59,641 nt of DNA from an uncultured Flavobacteriales bacterium (lineage in GTDB: Bacteria; Bacteroidota; Bacteroidia; Palsa-965), in the NCBI GenBank assembly GCA_937974275.1, contig CALJIF010000129.1, positions 1 through 59,641 on the forward strand, in the 5' to 3' direction. Under the pieces are notes generated by a model. That model was not told the DNA's origin. It saw only the letters and a program-made list of their open reading frames with translations, and made no database searches. Of this stretch, positions 23,153 to 31,016 are shown in pieces; positions within the stretch are counted from its first letter, which is position 1; every line of letters starts with the position of its first letter. The position numbers and the translations under genes are program-made.

Positions 23153-24112
23153 TTAGTAAATGAGCTTTCTGGATATTACACGTCCAGCTTGATCGGTAAC
23201 GCGCACAACATACAAACCGTGTTCAATACCGGCTTCGCTTACAGTAATTTCGACGTTGTTTTCACCTTCCTCGTGAAAGACGACTTGACCCGAGGTGTTA
23301 ATTATTTCCACATCGATATTGCCATCGCCTGAAATCAATATTTCGTCCGAATGAGAAACAGGATTGGGAAATTGAATTTCCGGATCATCTTCAAGAACAA
23401 TAACCGACAGGGGAGATAAGAGCGCTTGTAAATCTTCCTCGACAGACAAGCCTTTATTGTGCAGCCAGCCGTATTTCGAGAAAACTGTGCCGGATGTTGT
23501 GATCACATAAACGTTGCTAGGCGCGGGTCCAAACGTATGATAATATGTGTTTGCTGTATCGTCGATAACAACAGCACAAGGAATGTTTAGTGTGTCCTGT
23601 GCTAATTTGGCCATTTGTCGGCGTTGAAAGTAGTTGTCCGACTGAGGGTAATAAATTCCTTGATTAATATTGGTTGCAGTAACATCAACTGTGCCGCTAT
23701 ACGGTGACAAATCCGGTGACATCGGGTGCGCTTCAAGAGTATAGACAATCAAAAATGTTACCTGTGTACCAAATTGCCCATAAAGCGCAGGTAAATCATT
23801 TATAACCGCACTTCTAAATCTCGGACAAGTAAATGATCCAGAAATAAGTACCACCGGCTTCCCTAGTTGTAACAAGGAATCCAGATTGTATCGAACGTGT
23901 GCGGTGTCGTAATACGTAAAATCATTAACGGTTTGTCCTACCTGATAACCCGACTGCATGAACAAGTCGGTAGTGTCTATGTAAAAACTAAACGCTGCTA
24001 TCTGTGATGAGTCGTTGGGTTCAATGCCGTTGTTGATATCCGGCAATAAACTTGTTTGTCCACAAAGTTTTCCGAAACAAACGAAGAATAGAATCAGGGT
24101 TCTCACTAACAA
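23153..24112 (-). CDS. Secreted deiodinase/redoxin-like protein with T9SS type A sorting domain
   Basis: 319 residues. A signal peptide comes first, then a thioredoxin-like fold (about 55-230) that resembles iodothyronine deiodinases: KPVVLISGSFTCPRF aligns with the deiodinase active-site segment (selenocysteine there, Cys96 here), and FLIVYTLEAHPMSPD (120-134) matches the deiodinase VYIxEAHP block. The last 80 residues form a type A sorting domain (IQFPNPVSH, GLYVVRVTDQAG). A peroxidase, reductase or dehalogenase role at the cell surface is inference. Its start overlaps the end of rpiB by 7 bases. Confidence 0.78.
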   Translation of the reverse strand: MLVRTLILFFVCFGKLCGQTSLLPDINNGIEPNDSSQIAAFSFYIDTTDLFMQSGYQVGQTVNDFTYYDTAHVRYNLDSLLQLGKPVVLISGSFTCPRFRSAVINDLPALYGQFGTQVTFLIVYTLEAHPMSPDLSPYSGTVDVTATNINQGIYYPQSDNYFQRRQMAKLAQDTLNIPCAVVIDDTANTYYHTFGPAPSNVYVITTSGTVFSKYGWLHNKGLSVEEDLQALLSPLSVIVLEDDPEIQFPNPVSHSDEILISGDGNIDVEIINTSGQVVFHEEGENNVEITVSEAGIEHGLYVVRVTDQAGRVISRKLIY

Positions 24113-24534
24113 TTGATTTTATTCACGCGACCCTGGTGTCTTCCGCCTTCAAATGCAGTAGCGAAAAAAACATCCACACATTTCATCGCGTCTTCTGAAC
24201 TGATAAATCGTGCGGGAAGAGATAAGATGTTAGCATCATTATGCAAGCGCGCCAATTCTGCAATTTCCGGTTTCCAGCACAACGCTGCACGAATATCTGC
24301 GTGTTTGTTTGCAGCAATGCTGATTCCATTACCCGAGCCGCAGATCAAAATACCGTAACTAACTTCCTTTGCTGTTACTGCTTTTGCAACGGCATGTGCA
24401 AAATCCGGATAATCCACACTTTCTGTGGAATACGCACCGAAATCGCTGATATCGAATCCTTTGCCGGTTAAATAAGTTTTAATCGCCTCCTTCAGCTCAA
24501 AACCTGCATGATCGCAACCAATTGCTACTTTCAT
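24106..24534 (-). CDS. rpiB: Ribose-5-phosphate isomerase B
   Basis: 142 residues. It interconverts ribose 5-phosphate and ribulose 5-phosphate in the pentose phosphate pathway. The family marks are IGCDHAGFELK at the start, the VDYPDFAH segment, and ICGSGNGISIAANK, where some relatives have the catalytic Cys as here. The frame opens at 24555, but ATG 24532-24534 gives the standard N-terminus MKVAIGCDHAG. Divergent from nadA across the AT-rich gap. Confidence 0.95.
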   Translation of the reverse strand: MKVAIGCDHAGFELKEAIKTYLTGKGFDISDFGAYSTESVDYPDFAHAVAKAVTAKEVSYGILICGSGNGISIAANKHADIRAALCWKPEIAELARLHNDANILSLPARFISSEDAMKCVDVFFATAFEGGRHQGRVNKINC

Positions 24535-24996
24535 AAAATGTACTGCTATGTACACCGAAGGTACAGTTTATTCGTTAATCCGCTGATTATCAGAAATAAT
24601 TTAAGATTACAGGCTTATTCACACTAATTGTGTTAACAACGTGTATTCATTGTTACTAATTTCTCGGTAAAAAAATTTGGTAGTGTTAAAGCGAATGTGC
24701 CTTATCGAAATAACTATCTAAAACAAGCGATGTGAATAAATACATAGACCTTTTTCATTAACACATTTTACCACGTAGCGCGTGCAAATAATATTCACAT
24801 TTAACGTTATCCACAGTAACTTTGGAATTGTTAATTACAGGTTATTTGATTTGGTTATCAATCATTTATTGAAACAATTGTTGTGTATTACCGGTTTATT
24901 TCATCTCATAACTGACATAAACAAACAATTCAAAACAGGTTATCAACCATACTAACACGCTAATAATAATAATATACTATATAAATAAAAGATAAT
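24535..24996. other. AT-rich intergenic region with DnaA-box cluster (candidate oriC)
   Basis: A 462-bp gap between divergent rpiB and nadA. Three exact matches to the DnaA box TTATNCACA lie within 201 bp: TTATTCACA at 24615-24623 (+), the same box reversed at 24731-24739 (-), and TTATCCACA at 24807-24815 (+). Two one-mismatch boxes lie at 24791-24799 (+) and 24882-24890 (-). The right end (24961-24996) is almost pure A/T and would melt easily. The layout is that of a chromosomal replication origin, although dnaA itself is not in the window. The same region must also hold the promoters of rpiB and nadA. Confidence 0.5.
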
Positions 24997-25983
24997 ATGA
25001 TAGAAGAGGTTTATAACACCGGGTATCTGAAAATGAAAGTAGATCCTACGTTAGATTTGTTTGAGGAGATTGAAAAACTGAAGAAGGAGAAAAATGCGAT
25101 TATTCTTGCCCACTACTATCAGGATGGAGATATACAGGATATAGCCGATTACATTGGTGATAGTTTAGGACTAGCGCAACAGGCGGAAAAAACAAAAGCG
25201 GACATCATCGTTTTTGCGGGTGTACACTTTATGGCAGAAACAGCAAAAATTTTAAACCCGGACAAAAAAGTATTACTGCCTGATTTGCGCGCCGGTTGTT
25301 CACTGGCAGATTCGTGTCCTCCAAAAGAGTTTGCACAATTCAAATCCCAACATCCTGATCATATCGTTATTTCATACATCAATTGTACAGCTGAAATAAA
25401 AGCGCTGAGTGATATTATTTGCACATCCAGCAACGCAGAACAAATTGTCCATAGTTTACCCGAATCACAAAAAATCATCTTTGCGCCGGATAAAAATTTG
25501 GGAGCTTACATCAACAAAAAAACGGGTCGCAATATGGTCTTGTGGAATGGAGCTTGTATGGTGCATGAAATATTTTCTCTGGAAAAAATCACCAAACTTA
25601 AATCGCAACATCCCGATGCGAAGTTTATCGCGCATCCTGAATGTGAAAGTGATTTATTGGCTATTGCTGATTTTATCGGTTCTACAACAGCCCTACTGAA
25701 TTATTCTGCTAAAGATCCGGCTACAAAATTTATTGTTGCAACGGAAACAGGTATCTTACATCAAATGCAAAAATCGTCACCGAATAAAACTTTTATTCCG
25801 GCTCCGCCAAATAATAATTGTGCGTGTAACGATTGTCCTCACATGAAGCTAAACACCCTCGAAAAACTGTATATTTGTTTGAAGCACGAAACGCCTGAAA
25901 TTCTTATGGATGCTTCGTTAATTCAAAAGGCGTTAAAACCTATTCGTCGAATGCTGGATATTTCCGCTCAACTTGGTTTATAA
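24997..25983 (+). CDS. nadA: Quinolinate synthase A
   Basis: 328 residues. It condenses iminoaspartate with dihydroxyacetone phosphate to quinolinate for NAD synthesis, using a [4Fe-4S] cluster. The three conserved cysteine segments are present: LRAGCSLADSCP, WNGACMVHE and CACNDCPHM. The typical ILAHYYQDGDIQDIADYIGDS is near residue 35. The last base of its stop is the first base of the next start (TAATG), so it is translationally coupled to the MORN protein. nadB and nadC are not in the window. Confidence 0.97.
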   Translation: MIEEVYNTGYLKMKVDPTLDLFEEIEKLKKEKNAIILAHYYQDGDIQDIADYIGDSLGLAQQAEKTKADIIVFAGVHFMAETAKILNPDKKVLLPDLRAGCSLADSCPPKEFAQFKSQHPDHIVISYINCTAEIKALSDIICTSSNAEQIVHSLPESQKIIFAPDKNLGAYINKKTGRNMVLWNGACMVHEIFSLEKITKLKSQHPDAKFIAHPECESDLLAIADFIGSTTALLNYSAKDPATKFIVATETGILHQMQKSSPNKTFIPAPPNNNCACNDCPHMKLNTLEKLYICLKHETPEILMDASLIQKALKPIRRMLDISAQLGL

Positions 25984-27524
25984 TGATAGCACGTTGCGGT
26001 AACAAATATTTGTTTGCAGTGCTGATGGTTTTCATGAGCATAACCAGTCTGTGGTCGCAAACAGATGCTAATCAAAATCCAAACGGATATAATAAGTTTT
26101 ATTACCCAAACGGAAAGCTTTCCAGCGAAGGCCCTATGCGTGATGGTAAGCCTGACGGATATTGGAAAACGTACCACACGAACGGCAACATAAAATCAGA
26201 AGGGAATCGTAAAGATTTTCAGCTGGACAGCACGTGGAAGTTTTATAACGACAAGGGAAAAATTACTTACGAGTACACGTACAAAGCGGGCAAAAAAACC
26301 GGTCCGGTGAGAACATATAATGCGGAAGGTTGGCTGGAAAGTGAAGATTCATACGTTAACAACATTAAAGACGGAACGTGTATTACGTTTTACAAAAATG
26401 GAGCACAAGAGAAAGTAACTAAGTTTATTGAAGGCAGAGAAGAAGGTGTTGCGTATGAATATGATTCGACCGGAATCATCATTACTATTATTGAATATAA
26501 AGCAGGATTTATCAAGTCGCTGGAACGTATTAACAGAACTGATGCGTCAGGAAAGAAGCAAGGGTTGTGGAAAGAGTTCTGGCCCAACGGAAAAGTAAAA
26601 ACAGAAGTTCGTTACCTCGATGATTTAAAGCACGGTTACTTTAAGGAATATAATGAGGTAGGAAATCTGGTGAATATCACCAAATGGGAATACGGGAAAT
26701 TGGTTAAGAATCCGCCGGAGCTTTCCAAAATAGAAACGAAAATTACGTATCACGATAACGGAAAACCAAAGCTAATTGGTTCGTACAAAGATGGAATTCC
26801 GGAAGGCGTATTCCGTGAATATTCACCCGATGGGCAAATTGTAGCAGGAGAAGTTTATAAAGACGGCGTGCTCGTTGGCGAAGGAATTTTTGATGCACAG
26901 GGTCGCGAACAAGGTCCTTGGAAAGAATATCACGACACAGGAGAATTAAAGGCTGAAGGAGAATATTTAAACGGTGTTCGAATTAATTCCTGGAAGTTTT
27001 ATCATGTCAACGGCAAGATAGATCAACAAGGGAAATACGATAAACGAGGAAGACCTATCGGCGACTGGAAGTGGTATTATGACAGCGGACAATTGTTACG
27101 TGAAGAATCATACACCGACGGAATTCGTAATGGAAATATGACCGAATACGATGAGAAGGGAAACATCATTACACAAGGCGAATACATCGATGGATTAAAA
27201 GAAGGAAAATGGATTTTCAAAATTGACGATTATTACGAAGAGGGAATGTACGTTGCCGGAGAGCGCAATGGAATTTGGTTGCACCGTTATACTTCGAATG
27301 ATAAGAAACGTTTCGAAGGAAATTACGTTAACGGACAGCCCGATGGTGAACACCTGTATTGGCACGAAGACGGCAAGTTGTGGAAGAAAGGAAAGTTCAT
27401 TTATGGCAGAAAAGAAGGAGACTGGAAATATTACGATGAAATGGGTGTGTTGATTTTAACGATCACCTACAAGGATGATGTCGAGGTAAAGTTTGACGGT
27501 GTAAAAATTAAACCTGAAAACTAG
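25983..27524 (+). CDS. Secreted MORN-repeat (YwqK-like) protein
   Basis: 513 residues with a signal peptide (KYLFAVLMVFMSITSLWS) and about 17-18 repeats of roughly 23 residues of the type [YF]-x-NGKxxxEGxYxDGxxxGxW, the MORN_2 repeat. These proteins are often misnamed toxin-antitoxin YwqK antitoxins; here it is a long, probably periplasmic or outer-membrane-facing beta-ladder. It is coupled to nadA (TAATG) and one base from the histidine kinase gene, so it may feed a signal to that kinase or simply share the transcript. Confidence 0.85.
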   Translation: MIARCGNKYLFAVLMVFMSITSLWSQTDANQNPNGYNKFYYPNGKLSSEGPMRDGKPDGYWKTYHTNGNIKSEGNRKDFQLDSTWKFYNDKGKITYEYTYKAGKKTGPVRTYNAEGWLESEDSYVNNIKDGTCITFYKNGAQEKVTKFIEGREEGVAYEYDSTGIIITIIEYKAGFIKSLERINRTDASGKKQGLWKEFWPNGKVKTEVRYLDDLKHGYFKEYNEVGNLVNITKWEYGKLVKNPPELSKIETKITYHDNGKPKLIGSYKDGIPEGVFREYSPDGQIVAGEVYKDGVLVGEGIFDAQGREQGPWKEYHDTGELKAEGEYLNGVRINSWKFYHVNGKIDQQGKYDKRGRPIGDWKWYYDSGQLLREESYTDGIRNGNMTEYDEKGNIITQGEYIDGLKEGKWIFKIDDYYEEGMYVAGERNGIWLHRYTSNDKKRFEGNYVNGQPDGEHLYWHEDGKLWKKGKFIYGRKEGDWKYYDEMGVLILTITYKDDVEVKFDGVKIKPEN

Positions 27525-27525
27525 C

Positions 27526-30216
27526 ATGTCCGGAAGCACAGCAAATAAGAATGATCTAACACGTGAAGAGTTGTTGGAAATTATCCGACAGCAAGAAGCG
27601 CAGTTGAAACATTATCAGTACGACGACACGTCTTATCGACCTTCTGTTTCTCGCATAGAAAACAACAAGCTATCTATTCGCAACCTCCTGATGCTGGCGC
27701 AGGTATTGGAGCAGATAGATGAAATCGTTTATTTGGTTGAAACCAACGAAGACGGCTCACGAATAATTTTATATGTTAGTCCAGGTGTTCAGGAATTGTT
27801 AGGCGTTAACAAGGAAGAATTTTCCGTTGGTACCAAGGTGATTGATTTTTGTCATCCGGATGACATAGCGGGAATTTTTGAAACAGCGAAAAAATTACGC
27901 CAACAAAAAACGCCTCAATCACATACATATCGCTATTATCACCCGCTTAAAGGATTGTGCTGGTTGGAGGAAAAAATCTACCCCCAGTTTGATCGTTCGG
28001 GAAGGTACGCAGCCAATCTTGGAATCATTCGCGATGTTACAGACAAGAAAGAAAAAGAAAGCACCCTTCTTCAACGGCGAGACGAAGCATTAACAGAGTC
28101 GCAAGGAAATTTGCGCATGTTGATCGATAGCTCGCTCGACATGATTTGTGCATCCGACAACGATGGAATCATTACCGAGTTTAATACTGCTGCACTGGAG
28201 ACATTCGGATACACACGCGAAGAGATTTTAGGACAGCCCGTTGCTATTCTTTATGCCGAACCGAACAGCCGCACCGACATCACCGATTTACTCCAGAAAC
28301 CACCATACCGTTTTGCCGGAGAAGTACTGAATAAGCGCAAAAACGGCGAAATATTCACCGCATATTTATCTGCAAGCGCATTGCGCAACGCACGCGGAGA
28401 AGTTATTGGTGCAATGGGCGTATCGCGCGATATCACCGCACTTAAGCAAGCTGAGCAGGAATTAAAAATAAGCGAACAGAAATACCGCGCAATCTATAAC
28501 CAAGCGCACATCGGAATGGCTTTGGTGGATATAGACGGAGGAAAGTTTATTGATGCCAATAACCGCCTTGCGGATATGTTGGGATATACACGAGACGAGC
28601 TTCTCGGAAAGTCGGTGGAAAGTTTTCATGCGCCTGGCGATCTTTCTCGTCTTCCAAAAGGAAAAGAATTTATTCGTCGCGGCTTCGAACGCATCATCGA
28701 CGAGCACCGGTATTACAAAAAAGACGGCACGGAGATTATTGTAAATATTATGGTGACGTTGATACGAAATCAACAAAACGAACCGCAATATTTCATTTAC
28801 GTTTACGAAGACATCACGCCAAAACGCAAAGCAGAAGAACAAATTCGCTTGCAGTCTGCGAAGCTCAACGCGATTTTTGAAAGCACCTCACACATGATCT
28901 GGAGTTGCGATAAAGAACTGCGCCTAACTTCATTCAATCACAATCAGGCGCTTTGGCTAAAGGAACAATACGGCGTTACGGCATTCGTTGGCATGAGTAT
29001 GGTGAGCGGGAAAATGGTTTCCGACAACGCATACAATCAATTCTGGATTGATAAAGCAGAGCGCGTGTTTGCCGGCGAGCCCCAGCAATTTGAAACGGAA
29101 GTTATTACTCCTGCCGGAAGAACTGTATACCGCGAAATCTTCATTAACCCGATTTACAACGAGAGAAATGAGGTGGTAGAAATGTCGTGTATTGCGCATG
29201 ACATTACGGAGAAAAAAATTGCAGACGATAAACTTATCGCAAGCGAGCAAAAAAACAGGGCGATAATTAATGCGCTACCGGATATTTTGTTCACGCTTAC
29301 CAAAGACGGTGTTTTTGTTGATGCGCGAGCAAGAAACGACGCCGATTTCTTTATGCCGCGGGAATTTTTCATTGGGAAAAATATTAAAACGGTTTTCCCC
29401 GGAGAATTAGGCAAAGCATTTTCGAAAAACATTAAAACAGCGCTTTCCAAAAACTCGGTGGTAGAATTCGAGTACGACTATGTGCACAACAATGAGCATC
29501 GCTATTACGAAATTCGTTACGCGAAGATTAATGCGAATGAGTGCATGGTAATTTCACGAGATATTACCGATAAAAAAACAGCCGAGCAGAAAATGCGGGC
29601 ATCATTGAAAGAAAAAGAAGTGCTTCTTAAAGAAGTGCATCATCGTGTAAAAAATAATTTGCAGGTTATTTCAAGTATTCTCAATCTGCAAAGCTCGTAC
29701 ATCAAAGACGCTAAAATTCTGGAGATTCTCCACGAGTCGCAAAACCGAATTAAGTCGATGGCATTTGTACACGAAAGTTTGTACCAGACGAAAGATTTCG
29801 CGAGTATTAATTTTCAGGAGTACGTAGGCAACATCTCGCGAAATCTCGTTCATTCTTATTCTCTAAGCACCGCGCCGGAATTGAATCTCGATCTTGATCC
29901 GATATTTTTAAATCTGGATACATCAATTCCTTGCGGTCTTATAATTAATGAATTATTATCAAATGCACTGAAGTATGCATTTAAGGATGGAAGGAAAGGC
30001 GCAATAAACGTTTCCGTTAAGGACAACAGCAACAAAATCACAATCACGATTGCCGACAATGGAATAGGCTTGCCGAAAGGGCTTGATTACCGTAACACCG
30101 AAAGCCTGGGACTGCAATTGGTTGTTACGCTCGTTGAACAAATTAACGGCACTATTGAGATCGATCAGAAAAAAGGAACTAAATTCACCATCGAATTTTC
30201 GAACACCGCGAAATAA
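27526..30216 (+). CDS. Cytosolic multi-PAS sensor histidine kinase (HisKA_2 type)
   Basis: 896 residues, no membrane helix. About five PAS domains lie in a row (near 65-180, 195-310, 320-435, 445-565 and 570-690), then a HisKA_2 dimerisation domain with phosphoacceptor His705 in EVHHRVKNNLQ, then an HATPase domain with INELLSNALKYAF and DNGIGLP. This type usually works with a separate response regulator; the LytTR regulator gene begins 12 bases behind it. The input is unknown, but a soluble PAS array suggests redox, gas or small-molecule sensing. Confidence 0.93.
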   Translation: MSGSTANKNDLTREELLEIIRQQEAQLKHYQYDDTSYRPSVSRIENNKLSIRNLLMLAQVLEQIDEIVYLVETNEDGSRIILYVSPGVQELLGVNKEEFSVGTKVIDFCHPDDIAGIFETAKKLRQQKTPQSHTYRYYHPLKGLCWLEEKIYPQFDRSGRYAANLGIIRDVTDKKEKESTLLQRRDEALTESQGNLRMLIDSSLDMICASDNDGIITEFNTAALETFGYTREEILGQPVAILYAEPNSRTDITDLLQKPPYRFAGEVLNKRKNGEIFTAYLSASALRNARGEVIGAMGVSRDITALKQAEQELKISEQKYRAIYNQAHIGMALVDIDGGKFIDANNRLADMLGYTRDELLGKSVESFHAPGDLSRLPKGKEFIRRGFERIIDEHRYYKKDGTEIIVNIMVTLIRNQQNEPQYFIYVYEDITPKRKAEEQIRLQSAKLNAIFESTSHMIWSCDKELRLTSFNHNQALWLKEQYGVTAFVGMSMVSGKMVSDNAYNQFWIDKAERVFAGEPQQFETEVITPAGRTVYREIFINPIYNERNEVVEMSCIAHDITEKKIADDKLIASEQKNRAIINALPDILFTLTKDGVFVDARARNDADFFMPREFFIGKNIKTVFPGELGKAFSKNIKTALSKNSVVEFEYDYVHNNEHRYYEIRYAKINANECMVISRDITDKKTAEQKMRASLKEKEVLLKEVHHRVKNNLQVISSILNLQSSYIKDAKILEILHESQNRIKSMAFVHESLYQTKDFASINFQEYVGNISRNLVHSYSLSTAPELNLDLDPIFLNLDTSIPCGLIINELLSNALKYAFKDGRKGAINVSVKDNSNKITITIADNGIGLPKGLDYRNTESLGLQLVVTLVEQINGTIEIDQKKGTKFTIEFSNTAK

Positions 30217-30228
30217 CGCCACATCCCG

Positions 30229-30981
30229 ATGTCTAAAACAAACATATTAATCGTAGAAGACGAAAGCATCGTTGCAAAAGATATTCAAATGAGCCTTCGT
30301 AAGCTGGGCTACAATGTTGTTGCTATTTGCTCCAATGGAGAAGATGCATTGCGTGCTGTAGAAGAGCATACTCCGGAATTAATTCTCATGGACATTATGC
30401 TGAAAGGCGAAATGAGTGGCATTGATACTGCAGAACAAGTGAAGGCGCGGTTCAATATTCCGATCATTTATCTTACAGCATACGCAGACGAAAGCACTTT
30501 AAGCAAAGCAAAAATTACCGAACCGTACGGCTACATCATTAAACCGTTTAAGGAAATTGATTTGCGCACGGCTATCGAAATGGCGCTTTACAAACACGAA
30601 AAAGAAACAGATGTTCGCAAGGAGCGAGACTTCTTGTATTCCATCGTGGAAAACAAAGACAGCAAAGACATCATCTTCGTAAAGAGTAACTCGAAGTTGG
30701 TGAAGGTGAGAACGAAAGACATTTATTTTGTTGAGGCGCTGAAAGATTACGTGGTAATTAACACCCAAAACGCGCGTTACACCATTCACTCAACCATGAA
30801 GGATATCGAGAAGAAACTTTCTCCTACAGAGTTTGTTCGTGTTCACCGTTCGTTTATTGTTCGTATTGATAAGATTGTGGCAATTGAATCTCCAAATCTT
30901 TTGCTCGAAGACGAGAAGAAACCAATTCCGATCGGAGGCTCATACAAAGACGAGCTGACGAAAAAAATAAACACGATTTAA
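30229..30981 (+). CDS. LytTR-family response regulator
   Basis: 250 residues. A receiver domain (1-120) has the acidic pocket VEDES, phosphoacceptor Asp55 in LILMDIMLKG, and the conserved Lys in IIKPF. A LytTR DNA-binding domain (about 145-245) follows, with IYFVEALKDYVVI and FVRVHRSFIVRID. It is the output partner of the histidine kinase just upstream and the last gene of the nadA operon, closed by a strong terminator. Confidence 0.95.
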   Translation: MSKTNILIVEDESIVAKDIQMSLRKLGYNVVAICSNGEDALRAVEEHTPELILMDIMLKGEMSGIDTAEQVKARFNIPIIYLTAYADESTLSKAKITEPYGYIIKPFKEIDLRTAIEMALYKHEKETDVRKERDFLYSIVENKDSKDIIFVKSNSKLVKVRTKDIYFVEALKDYVVINTQNARYTIHSTMKDIEKKLSPTEFVRVHRSFIVRIDKIVAIESPNLLLEDEKKPIPIGGSYKDELTKKINTI

Positions 30982-30988
30982 TTACAAG

Positions 30989-31016
30989 AATCCCGCTACC
31001 TGCCGCGGGATTTTTT
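30989..31016 (+). terminator. Terminator of the nadA operon
   Basis: AATCCCGC and GCGGGATT stem followed by TTTT. It overlaps the last codons of the convergent rnr gene. Confidence 0.85.

Noticed and set aside
25983..27524. YwqK-type toxin-antitoxin system
   Set aside because: The antitoxin label of MORN_2 proteins is an annotation habit; there is no toxin gene and the protein has a signal peptide.
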